Source of the DNA: Actinokineospora fastidiosa
GTDB taxonomy: Bacteria; Actinomycetota; Actinomycetes; Mycobacteriales; Pseudonocardiaceae
Assembly (NCBI RefSeq): GCF_014648415.1
Contig: NZ_BMRB01000001.1
Span: forward strand, 310,001 to 374,000
DNA: 64,000 bases
Reading direction: 5' to 3'
Of this stretch, positions 30,383 to 37,616 are shown in pieces. The first letter of the stretch is position 1. Every line of letters starts with the position of its first letter. The notes beneath the pieces were generated by a model. That model ran no database searches. It saw nothing but the letters and a program-made list of their open reading frames with translations, and was not told the origin of the DNA. A program made the position numbers and the translations under genes.

Positions 30383-31309
30383 ATGACAGCAACCGTCAGC
30401 GCGGGGCCGAAGCCGTTGATCGAGGGGCAGCGGAACCTGGCCACCCGCATCGGGGTGTACGTGTTCGTCCTGCTGCCGTTCGCGGCGTTGATCGCGGCGG
30501 TGCCACTGGCCTGGGGCTGGGGCCTCACCTGGCTGGACGTCGCCTTGGCGGTGTTCTTCTTCTACTTCTCCGGACTCGGCGTCACCGTCGGCTACCACCG
30601 GCTGTTCACGCACGGCTCGTTCAAGGCCAACCGGCCGCTGAAGATCGTCCTGGCCGTCATGGGCAGCATGGCCGTGCAGAGCCCGCCCATCACCTGGGTG
30701 GCCGACCACCGCCGCCACCACGCCTTCTCCGACCGCGACGGCGACCCGCACTCGCCCTGGCTGTTCGGCACCTCGCCGGTGGCCCTGGCCAAGGGCTTCT
30801 GGCACGCCCACATGGGCTGGCTGTTCGAGCACAGCGTGACCAACAAGCAGCGCTTCGCGCCCGACCTGCTGGCCGACCGCGACATCGTGCGGATCAACAA
30901 GCTGTTCCCGCTGCTCACCGGCCTGACGCTGATCCTGCCCGCGCTCATCGGCGGCCTGCTGACCTGGTCGTGGTGGGGCGCGTTCACCGCGTTCTTCTGG
31001 GCGGGCCTGGTGCGCGTCGCGATCCTGCACCACGTCACCTGGTCGACGAACTCGATCTGCCACATGATCGGCGAGCGGCCCTTCGCCAGCCGCGACAAGG
31101 CCGCCAACTTCTGGCCGCTGGCGATCCTGAGCTTCGGCGAGTCCTGGCACAACCTGCACCACGCCGACCCCACCTGCGCCCGGCACGGCGTGCTCAAGGG
31201 CCAGATCGACACCTCGGCGCGGCTCATCTGGCTGTTCGAGAAGTTCGGCTGGGCCACTGACGTGCGCTGGCCCACCCCGCAGCGGCTGGAGAAGATCTCG
31301 GCGAAGTAG
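30383..31309 (+). CDS. acyl-CoA/fatty-acid delta-9 desaturase
   Basis: This 308-residue membrane di-iron desaturase has the three histidine boxes HRLFTH, HRRHH and HNLHH, with the expected spacing and four to five membrane segments between them (VYVFVLLPFAALIAAVPLAW, LALVFFFYFSG-like, LFPLLTGLTLILPALIGGLL). It introduces a double bond into saturated acyl chains of membrane lipids using oxygen and an electron donor. The ATG at 30383 has a GAGAGGGA ribosome-binding site. A TetR gene follows 93 bp downstream and may control it, as is common for desaturase regulation in Actinobacteria. Confidence 0.93.
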   Translation: MTATVSAGPKPLIEGQRNLATRIGVYVFVLLPFAALIAAVPLAWGWGLTWLDVALAVFFFYFSGLGVTVGYHRLFTHGSFKANRPLKIVLAVMGSMAVQSPPITWVADHRRHHAFSDRDGDPHSPWLFGTSPVALAKGFWHAHMGWLFEHSVTNKQRFAPDLLADRDIVRINKLFPLLTGLTLILPALIGGLLTWSWWGAFTAFFWAGLVRVAILHHVTWSTNSICHMIGERPFASRDKAANFWPLAILSFGESWHNLHHADPTCARHGVLKGQIDTSARLIWLFEKFGWATDVRWPTPQRLEKISAK

Positions 31310-31402
31310 CGGCGGCCCGCCCCCGGGGAGAGCACTAGGCTCCCCCGGGTGGCGGGGAGGCGGCGACGCAGCGCCGCGGGCGCCGGAACGGAGGTGTCCG
31401 CG

Positions 31403-32017
31403 GTGGCTCGCGTGCGCATGAGCGGCAGGGAACGTCGGGAGCAGCTGCTGGACGTGGCCCGCGCCCTGTTCGCCGAGAAGGGCTTCGAGGCGGCGTCGGT
31501 CGAGGAGATCGCGCACCGGGCCAACGTCAGCAAGCCCGTCGTGTACGAGCACTTCGGCGGCAAAGAGGGGATCTACGCCGTCGTGGTGGACCGGGAGATG
31601 CAGTCGCTGCTGGCGGGCATGACGCGGGCGCTGTCGGAGGACGCGCACCCCCGGCTGCTGCTGGAGCGGGCGGCCAGGGCGCTGCTCGACTACATCGAGG
31701 GCTCCACCGACGGCTTCCGCATCCTGGTCCGCGACTCGCCGGTCGCCACGTCCACCGGGACGTTCTCCAGCCTGTTGAACGACATCGCCAGCCAGGTCGA
31801 GCACATCCTCGGGGTGCAGTTCAGCAAGCGCGGCTACGACGCGAAGCTCGCCGCGCTCTACTCGCAGGCGCTCGTGGGCATGGTGGCGCTGACCGGCCAG
31901 TGGTGGCTGGAGGCGCGCAAGCCGAAGAAGGACGAGGTGACCGCGCACCTGGTCAACCTGTCCTGGAACGGGCTGTCCAACCTGGAGGGCAAGCCGGGAC
32001 TGCGGGAGAAGTCGTGA
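31403..32017 (+). CDS. TetR-family transcriptional regulator
   Basis: This 204-residue protein has a TetR helix-turn-helix at the N-terminus ([40 protein letters not shown], residues 10-55) and a ligand-binding helical domain. By position it corresponds to the TetR gene near glmU/mfd in mycobacteria (Rv1019). The GTG at 31403 has a GGAGG ribosome-binding site 8 nt upstream; the ORF can be extended to 31349, but with an unlikely Arg-rich lead. It overlaps rsmA (GTGA), so the two are co-translated. The effector is unknown; the upstream desaturase is the nearest candidate target. Confidence 0.9.
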   Translation: MARVRMSGRERREQLLDVARALFAEKGFEAASVEEIAHRANVSKPVVYEHFGGKEGIYAVVVDREMQSLLAGMTRALSEDAHPRLLLERAARALLDYIEGSTDGFRILVRDSPVATSTGTFSSLLNDIASQVEHILGVQFSKRGYDAKLAALYSQALVGMVALTGQWWLEARKPKKDEVTAHLVNLSWNGLSNLEGKPGLREKS

Positions 32018-32853
32018 GCCTGCTGGGGCCGGTGGAGATCCGGGCGCTGGCCGAGTCGCTGGGCGTGCGGCCGACCAAGAAGCTGGGGCAGAACTTCGTC
32101 CACGACCCGAACACCGTGCGGCGGATCGTGGCCACCGCCGACCTCGCCCCCGACGACGTCGTGCTGGAGGTCGGGCCGGGCCTCGGGTCGCTGACGCTGG
32201 CCCTGCTGCCCGCGTGCGCCGCCGTCGTCGCGGTGGAGATCGACCCGGTGCTGGCGGCGCGGCTGCCCGCGACCGTCGAGGACCGCGCGCCGGAGTTGGC
32301 CGACCGGCTGACCGTGGTGTGCGACGACGCCATGAAGGTGTCCACGCTTCCGTTGGCGCCCACGGCTTTGGTGGCGAACCTGCCGTACAACGTCGCCGTC
32401 CCGGTGGTGCTGCACCTGCTGGCCGTCGTGCCGACGCTGCGGCGGGTGCTCGTCATGGTGCAGGCCGAGGTGGCCGACCGGATGGCGGCCGGGCCGGGCG
32501 GGCGGGTGTACGGGGTGCCGAGCGTGAAGATCGCCTGGTACGCCTCGGCCCGGCGGGTGGCGACCGTGCCGAGGGCGGTGTTCTGGCCGGTGCCCAACGT
32601 CGACTCGGCGCTGGTGCTGCTGGAGCGGCGCGAGCAGCCGGACGCCGACCGCGACGCGGTGTTCGCGGTGATCGACGCGGCCTTCGCGCAGCGGCGCAAG
32701 ACGCTGCGGGCGGCGCTGGCGGGCTGGGCCGGGTCGGCGGCCGCGGCCGAGGCGGCGTTGGTCGCCGCCGGTGTCGATCCCGGGGCGCGCGGTGAGCAAC
32801 TGGCCGTCGGCGACTTCGTGCGGATTGCTCAACACGCGCATACCCGCCGGTAG
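32014..32853 (+). CDS. rsmA: 16S rRNA dimethyladenosine transferase RsmA/KsgA
   Basis: This 279-residue enzyme dimethylates A1518 and A1519 (E. coli numbering) near the 3' end of 16S rRNA. Motifs are [35 protein letters not shown] (motif I), [14 protein letters not shown] (motif II), DDAMKV and the catalytic [15 protein letters not shown] (NLPY, motif IV). The GTG at 32014 overlaps the TetR stop. In mycobacteria rsmA directly precedes ispE; here the riboswitch unit and the MetN-like gene lie between them. Confidence 0.96.
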   Translation: MSLLGPVEIRALAESLGVRPTKKLGQNFVHDPNTVRRIVATADLAPDDVVLEVGPGLGSLTLALLPACAAVVAVEIDPVLAARLPATVEDRAPELADRLTVVCDDAMKVSTLPLAPTALVANLPYNVAVPVVLHLLAVVPTLRRVLVMVQAEVADRMAAGPGGRVYGVPSVKIAWYASARRVATVPRAVFWPVPNVDSALVLLERREQPDADRDAVFAVIDAAFAQRRKTLRAALAGWAGSAAAAEAALVAAGVDPGARGEQLAVGDFVRIAQHAHTRR

Positions 32854-32930
32854 TAGACCGTTCGGGGTCCTGGTCCGCACTCCGAGAGTGTGACGTTGCG
32901 AACGGTACGGCCGAACCTGCCATAAGCGGG

Positions 32931-32960
32931 TTGCGCGGCGACCAGGCGATCGGGTGTACT
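32931..32960 (+). promoter_or_regulatory. candidate promoter of the SAM riboswitch
   Basis: TTGCGC (32931-32936), an 18-nt spacer and TGTACT (32955-32960) would place the start point near 32967, five bases before the aptamer's first stem. The match is moderate, but the position is well suited. Confidence 0.45.
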
Positions 32961-32971
32961 CGGGTCAGCTA

Positions 32972-33057
32972 TCCATCAGGAGCGGCCGAGAGACCTGGCT
33001 CTGTGACGCCGCAGCAACCACCCACCGCGGGCAGGTGCTACCGCCAGGACCGATGGA
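32972..33057 (+). promoter_or_regulatory. SAM-I (S-box) riboswitch
   Basis: The 86-nt aptamer is closed by stem P1 TCCATC/GATGGA (32972-32977/33052-33057). Inside are P2 GCGGC/GCCGC (32982-32986/33008-33012) with the conserved GAGAGACCTGGCTCTGTGA core, and the invariant GCAGCAACC leading into P3 (GGGCAGGTGCTACC). This matches the actinobacterial S-box pattern. The 3' strand of P1 contains GGA that belongs to the GGAGGA ribosome-binding site (33055-33060) of the short ORF at 33066, so SAM binding should hide that site. Control at translation initiation of the leader peptide is thus read directly from the sequence overlap. Confidence 0.9.
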
Positions 33058-33065
33058 GGAACCAC

Positions 33066-33149
33066 ATGGGGATTCTCACCCGCAGGCGGGTCATCGACGA
33101 GTGCAGGCGCACCGTGACCGGCTGTCGGCGAATGCGCGTATCCAGCTGA
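33066..33149 (+). CDS. 27-residue leader peptide under the SAM riboswitch
   Basis: MGILTRRRVIDECRRTVTGC followed by RRMRVSS is encoded right after the riboswitch, with ribosome-binding site GGAGGA 5 nt before the ATG. The peptide is Arg-rich and has two Cys seven residues apart. Arg-rich, Cys-containing leader peptides precede sulfur-metabolism genes in many Actinobacteria and act as attenuators or translation-coupled sensors. The same is inferred here. The MetN-like gene starts 88 nt after its stop, with a GC-rich hairpin between. Confidence 0.65.
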   Translation: MGILTRRRVIDECRRTVTGCRRMRVSS

Positions 33150-33199
33150 TCCAGCTGTAGCCCGTCGCCTTCATCCACTTCGGACACCCCTTCTTCCCG

Positions 33200-33215
33200 C
33201 GCGCCTGGGGGCGCG
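33200..33215 (+). terminator. GC hairpin between leader peptide and MetN-like gene
   Basis: CGCGCC (33200-33205) and GGCGCG (33210-33215) form a tight stem with a TGGG loop. It lies between the leader peptide stop and the next ribosome-binding site (GGAG, 33227-33230). It could be an attenuator or a structure that blocks ribosomes; there is no T-tract. Confidence 0.4.
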
Positions 33216-33237
33216 TGGGCGCGCCTGGAGCCCTGTC

Positions 33238-34245
33238 ATGATCACCGTTGAGAACGCCACCAAGACCTTCTGGACCGGCACCGGCCAGGTCGTCGCCATC
33301 GACGACGTCACACTCGACCTCGCCCCCGGCGCCATCACCGGGGTCGTGGGCGCCGCCGGGTCGGGCAAGTCGACCCTCGCCCGGCTCGTCTCCCTGCAGG
33401 ACCGGCCCGACAGCGGCGTCGTCCGCGTCGAGGGCTACAACACCGCCGCGCTCGACCAGCGCCGCCTGCGCGCCGCGCGCCGCCGCATCGGCGTGGTCGG
33501 CCACGGCGAGCTGCTGCCGCAGCGCACCGCGGCAGGCAACATCGCGATGCCGCTGGAGCAGGCGGGCATCGACGGCCCGCAGCGCCGCGAGCGCGTCGGC
33601 AGGCTGCTGGACCTGATCGGCCTGACCGCGCGGGCGGGCGCCACCCCCGCCGACCTGACCCCGGGTCAGCGCGCCCGGGTCGAGATCGCCCGCGCCCTGA
33701 TCGGCGATCCCGGCCTGCTGCTGGCCGACGACCCGACCGCGGGCCTCGACGCCGACGGCGCCGCTGGCGTGCTGGCCGTGCTGGACCGCGCGCGCAGCGA
33801 GCTGGGCACGACCGTGCTGGTCACGACCTCCGACGGCGGTGTCGCCCGGCGCATCGCCGACGACGTCGCCCTGCTCGACGGCGGCCGGGTCGCGGCGAAC
33901 GGCTCGCTGCTGTCGCTGATCCAGAACCCGGGCAGCCCGATCGCCGACGCGCTGCTGCCCGCGATCGACACCCCGGAGTCCGTGCGCGCCGCGCACGACC
34001 GCACGGCCGAGGTCGTGCTGATCGGCTTCGCCGCGGTCGGCGCGCTGCTGCCGGAGGCCAGCGGCCGCTTCGGCACGGACGTCTCGGTGATCGGCGGCGG
34101 GCTGACCCGGGTGGGTGAAACCCCGGTCGCGCGCTTCCTGCTCGGGGTGTCCGGCCCGCAGGCGGAATCGACGCTGTCCTGGATCAGCGAGCGCGGCGGC
34201 GTGGTCAAGCGTCCGGTGCGGGGGCCGGAGGGCATCGCCGCCTGA
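33238..34245 (+). CDS. MetN-like ABC protein with NIL domain and degenerate ATPase motifs
   Basis: This 335-residue protein is arranged as in MetN: an ABC domain (1-240) and a C-terminal ACT-like NIL domain (250-330; EVVLIGFAAVGALLPEASG) that binds methionine in MetN. Walker A is kept (GAAGSGKST, 38-46), as is the D-loop (GLD). However, the Q-loop Gln is missing (VVGHGELL, 86-93), the signature is LTPGQ instead of LSGGQ (140-144), the catalytic Glu after Walker B is Asp (ADDPT, 163-167) and the switch His is absent (VTTSDGG, 195-201). No MetI or MetQ gene is nearby. It is under the SAM riboswitch. A sensor or regulator role is more likely than transport, but a weak ATPase is possible. Confidence 0.85.
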   Translation: MITVENATKTFWTGTGQVVAIDDVTLDLAPGAITGVVGAAGSGKSTLARLVSLQDRPDSGVVRVEGYNTAALDQRRLRAARRRIGVVGHGELLPQRTAAGNIAMPLEQAGIDGPQRRERVGRLLDLIGLTARAGATPADLTPGQRARVEIARALIGDPGLLLADDPTAGLDADGAAGVLAVLDRARSELGTTVLVTTSDGGVARRIADDVALLDGGRVAANGSLLSLIQNPGSPIADALLPAIDTPESVRAAHDRTAEVVLIGFAAVGALLPEASGRFGTDVSVIGGGLTRVGETPVARFLLGVSGPQAESTLSWISERGGVVKRPVRGPEGIAA

Positions 34246-34261
34246 CCCGTAGGCTGGTCGG

Positions 34262-35227
34262 GTGCTCGCCGTCGTACCGCATCCCGTCACCGTTCGCGTG
34301 CCGTCCAAGGTGAACCTGCACCTCGCGGTGGGCGACGTGCGGCCGGACGGGTACCACGACCTGACGACGGTCTTCCAGGCGCTGTCGCTGACCGACGAGG
34401 TCACCGTGGCCGTCGCGGACGAGCCGGGCGTGGAGGTCGTCGGCGAGAACGCCGACGCCGTGCCGACCGGCCCGTCCAACCTGGCGTGGCGCGCGGTGCA
34501 GGAGCTGGCGCGGTTCTCCGGGCGCGACCCGGAGGAGCCGCGCGTGCGCGTGGTGATCCGCAAGGGCATCCCGGTGGCCGGGGGGATGGCGGGCGGCAGC
34601 GCCGACGCCGCGGCGACGCTGGTGGGCCTGTCCGCGCTCTGGCGGCTGGAGGTCACCCGCGACGACCTGGCCCGGCTGGCCGCGCGCATCGGCAGCGACG
34701 TCCCGTTCACCCTGTACGGCGGGACGGCGCTGGGGACCGGGCGCGGCGAGCAGCTGGTGCCGGTGCTCTCCCGGCACACCTACCACTGGGTCCTGGCCTT
34801 CGACCGCCGCGGCCTGTCCACCCCGAAGGTGTTCGGCGAGCTCGACCGCCTGCGCGCGGAGGGCGCCCCGCCCCGGGCGGGCGCGGTCGAGCCGGTGCTG
34901 GAGGCGCTGGCGACCGGCGACCCCCGGCAGCTGGCCCTGCTGCTCGGGAACGATCTCCAGGCCGCCGCGGTGTCCCTGCGGCCCGGCCTGCGCCGCACGC
35001 TGCGCGCCGGGGTGAACGCGGGCGCGCTGGCGGGCACGGTGTCCGGCTCCGGCCCCACCTGCGCGTTCCTGTGCGCCGACGAGCAGGCGGCGCTGCGCGT
35101 GGCCGCCGAGCTGGCGGGCGCGGGCGTCTGCCGCACCGTCCGCGTGGCCCACGGCCCGGTCCCCGGCGCCCGGGTGATCGGCGGCGAGGACGCGCCGCGG
35201 CCGGTGCCGCCGGAAGTGCACGCCTGA
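34262..35227 (+). CDS. ispE: 4-diphosphocytidyl-2-C-methyl-D-erythritol kinase
   Basis: This 321-residue GHMP kinase belongs to the MEP isoprenoid pathway. Motifs are [20 protein letters not shown] (substrate site), [20 protein letters not shown] (ATP-binding glycine loop) and [13 protein letters not shown] (motif 3). The GTG at 34262 lies 6 nt after TAGGCT (34250-34255), a leaderless arrangement that gives ispE its own promoter despite the close upstream gene. By position it belongs to the conserved rsmA-ispE block. Confidence 0.96.
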   Translation: MLAVVPHPVTVRVPSKVNLHLAVGDVRPDGYHDLTTVFQALSLTDEVTVAVADEPGVEVVGENADAVPTGPSNLAWRAVQELARFSGRDPEEPRVRVVIRKGIPVAGGMAGGSADAAATLVGLSALWRLEVTRDDLARLAARIGSDVPFTLYGGTALGTGRGEQLVPVLSRHTYHWVLAFDRRGLSTPKVFGELDRLRAEGAPPRAGAVEPVLEALATGDPRQLALLLGNDLQAAAVSLRPGLRRTLRAGVNAGALAGTVSGSGPTCAFLCADEQAALRVAAELAGAGVCRTVRVAHGPVPGARVIGGEDAPRPVPPEVHA

Positions 35228-35307
35228 CCATCCGGGTCGTGCCGGGACCGGTAACCGGTCGGGTGACTGCGGTTGAGGGGTGTCGGGCGCGCTGGTAGCC
35301 CTGTCCC

Positions 35308-36363
35308 ATGTCGCTGCGGATCGGGGTGGTCGTGCCCAGGACGGGCAGGCTCTCGGCGTTGGGGGAGCCGCTCGACTTCGTCGCCGCGCGGTTCGCGGGC
35401 AGGGCGCGGATCTTCACCGCCGACAGTCGCTCGACGCCCGAGGGCGCGCGGCGGGCGGTTGAGCGTTTGGTGGTCGAGCACCGGGTGCCCATCGTGCTGA
35501 CCATGGCGGGCAGCACGGTCCTCCCGGCCGCCGCCGACGCGTGCGACCGGCTCGGCGTGCCGTGTCTGTCCACGACGCTGCCCTGGCAGCTGTACCGGTC
35601 GTCCGGTTTCCACTTCGCGTGGGGCCTGGACGACATCGCGCGCGCCTTCGCCGAGCTGTGGGACCGGGTCGCGGAGCGGGCCACGGTGGGGTGCCTGTGG
35701 AACGACGGCATGCAGGGCGCCGCGCTGCGCCGGGGCTTCCTGCCCGCCTGCCGCGACCGGGTGATGGTGCACGAGCCCGCCTACACCGAGCGGACGCCGG
35801 ACTTCGCGCCCCAGATCGCCGCGTTCGCCGACGTCGACGTCGTCACCAGCGCGGCGACCGCCGCCGACCTGGCCGCGTTCCTCGCGCAGGCGGCCCCGCC
35901 CCGGCTGGTCACCTGCTCCCGGTGGCTGACCTACCCGTTCGGCGTGCGGCGGCACAACCTGGACCGCGTCGCCACCATCGTCTACTGGACCCCGGACCAC
36001 CCTTACGTGTCCAGTGTGGACGGCACGACCGCCGCGGAACTGGCCAGTGCCTACACGGAGTCGACCGGCAGGCCGTGGGCGCAGCCGCTCGGCCTGGCGC
36101 ACGCCCTGTTCGAGGTCGCCCTGCACGCCTTCGCGCACGCGGCCGACCCCACCGACCCGGCCGCGCTGGCCGAGGCGATCGGGCGCGCCCGGGTCCCCAC
36201 GATCGCGGGCCCGATCGACTGGCCGGGCGGCCCCGCGCCGGGCGTGGCCGCGGTCGCGCTGGCCGGGGGCCAGTGGCAGGGCGGTGACCTCGTCGTCGTC
36301 GCCAACACCGGCGCCCCGGACGCGCCCATCCGCGGTGATCTGCTGGTCAGTCGATCAGCGTGA
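35308..36363 (+). CDS. signal-less periplasmic-binding-protein homologue (Leu/Ile/Val type)
   Basis: This 351-residue protein has a type I periplasmic binding fold like branched-chain amino acid receptors: LRIGVVVPRTGRLSALGEPL, VVEHRVPIVLTMAGSTVLPA, FHFAWGLDDIARAFAELWDR, FAPQIAAFADVDVVTSAATA, and a closing strand PGVAVALAGGQWQGGDLVVV-like. It begins MSLRIGVV with no signal peptide or lipobox, so it should stay in the cytoplasm. No permease or ATPase genes are next to it. It may be a cytosolic amide/amino-acid sensor, as AmiC is in Pseudomonas; this is an inference. The ATG at 35308 has no good ribosome-binding site and may be leaderless. Confidence 0.8.
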   Translation: MSLRIGVVVPRTGRLSALGEPLDFVAARFAGRARIFTADSRSTPEGARRAVERLVVEHRVPIVLTMAGSTVLPAAADACDRLGVPCLSTTLPWQLYRSSGFHFAWGLDDIARAFAELWDRVAERATVGCLWNDGMQGAALRRGFLPACRDRVMVHEPAYTERTPDFAPQIAAFADVDVVTSAATAADLAAFLAQAAPPRLVTCSRWLTYPFGVRRHNLDRVATIVYWTPDHPYVSSVDGTTAAELASAYTESTGRPWAQPLGLAHALFEVALHAFAHAADPTDPAALAEAIGRARVPTIAGPIDWPGGPAPGVAAVALAGGQWQGGDLVVVANTGAPDAPIRGDLLVSRSA

Positions 36364-36835
36364 CGTCGAACCGGTAGACGACCGCCTTCGAGTCCGCCAG
36401 CACGGCCCGGGTCTGACCGCGCGCCGCGCTGTACTCGCCGGTTCCGCCGGTGACGGCGAAGGTCGTGTTCTTGAAGGTCCCGTTCGCGTACTCGCGCAGG
36501 CTGGACATGTGGATGTCGCCGCCGTCCAGGCGGAAGACGGTCGAGCAGTGCGCGGTCAGGACCGGCGGCACGGCGGTGCTGATCTCGGCGAGGGTGCACG
36601 ACGACACCGCCCGTCCGACCGGGGCCTTGCGCGCGTCGGCCAGCTCGCCGCCCGCGAGGAACGTCGCGCCCACGGTGGGCGCGCCCGGCAGCGTGAACTG
36701 CCCCCGGGTGCCGAAGACCGTGATCACCTGCTCGGCCTGCGCCTGCCCGGGCGCCGAAGCCGCGCCGAAGACCGGGATGGCCAGCACCGCGGCGACTGCG
36801 CACGCGGCGGCGAGAATGCGATTGCGGTGGGACAC
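36347..36835 (-). CDS. secreted allene-oxide-cyclase-barrel-like protein
   Basis: This 162-residue protein has a signal peptide (RILAAACAVAAVLAIPVFGA, cleavage near ASA or AQA at 27-34) and a beta-barrel resembling plant dirigent/allene oxide cyclase folds: VGATFLAGGELADARKAPVG, CSTVFRLDGGDIHMSS, TFAVTGGTGEYSAARGQTRA. Such small secreted barrels are frequent in actinomycetes and have no assigned reaction. The start GTG is at 36835. The 3' end overlaps the convergent gene by 17 bp. Confidence 0.78.
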   Translation of the reverse strand: MSHRNRILAAACAVAAVLAIPVFGAASAPGQAQAEQVITVFGTRGQFTLPGAPTVGATFLAGGELADARKAPVGRAVSSCTLAEISTAVPPVLTAHCSTVFRLDGGDIHMSSLREYANGTFKNTTFAVTGGTGEYSAARGQTRAVLADSKAVVYRFDVTLID

Positions 36836-36943
36836 GCCTCTCCTCCTGTCCTGTCGGTGTCACCAGGCGGGGAGGGGGACCGTTTCCTGTCTACCCGGCC
36901 GCGGGCAGTGCCCGCACCGGTAGCCACCCGAACGGGATGCGGG

Positions 36944-37441
36944 CTAGAACTCCCAACTCCAGCCCTCGGTGTCGCCCGCCAGGTTGTGCGGGCTGTAGAC
37001 GAGGGTGCCGTGCTCGGCAGCGGAATCGAGGAGGACGACGCCGTAGTAGCCGGAGTCGGAGAGGTAGAAGTCGTCGACGAGGTAGTGGCTGTCCGGAAGG
37101 CAGGACGTGATGATTCCTCGCCCGTTCTCCTGCCCGTTCGAGTCGATCGTGGAGAAGTCGCTCGCGCTCATCCACCAGCCCCAGTCGGGCTCGTAATCCT
37201 CGGTGGTCTGCAGCACGATCGTCGCGGCGAGGTAGTGGCCGCGGTTGGGCGGGAGGCTGCCCGGCTCGGTGCAGGTCACCGGCTTGACGCTGTCCAGCCA
37301 CATGGTCGCCAGCGTGGGACTGCCGGTGGCCCTGATCTGGATCTCCCGGCCCAGCTGCGCTGGCACCACGCCCTCCCCCGCCGGGGCGGTGCCGCATCCG
37401 GCGATGACCAGGAGCACAACCGCACCGATGACGCGGAACAT
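36944..37441 (-). CDS. hypothetical lipoprotein
   Basis: This 165-residue protein starts with a lipoprotein signal (MFRVIGAVVLLVIAGCGTAP, lipobox IAGC, Cys 16). The mature part is acidic and beta-rich, with WGWWMSASDFSTIDSNGQEN, IITSCLPDSHYLVDDFYLSD and an end VYSPHNLAGDTEGWSWEF, resembling DUF4352-type surface domains by pattern only. I do not recognise the family with certainty. The codon bias and lipobox support a real gene. Confidence 0.75.
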   Translation of the reverse strand: MFRVIGAVVLLVIAGCGTAPAGEGVVPAQLGREIQIRATGSPTLATMWLDSVKPVTCTEPGSLPPNRGHYLAATIVLQTTEDYEPDWGWWMSASDFSTIDSNGQENGRGIITSCLPDSHYLVDDFYLSDSGYYGVVLLDSAAEHGTLVYSPHNLAGDTEGWSWEF

Positions 37442-37616
37442 TCCACCTCCAAGACAAACCCTACGTCGTAGGTAGTCGGAAATTGTTCCGATGTCAAAAT
37501 GGTGAACACAGGGTATTGATCCCATCGCCCGCTGGTCCATTAACTGTGAAAACCGGGTGACGGGCGACACTGGGTAGGCTGGTCCGGTCTGTGCAGTGCC
37601 GGTCGAAGGTGCGTGA

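Noticed and set aside
32972-33057. SAM-II or SAM-IV class for the riboswitch
   Set aside because: The GAGAGACCTGGCTCTGTGA core and GCAGCAACC with a closing P1 stem fit the S-box (SAM-I) layout better.
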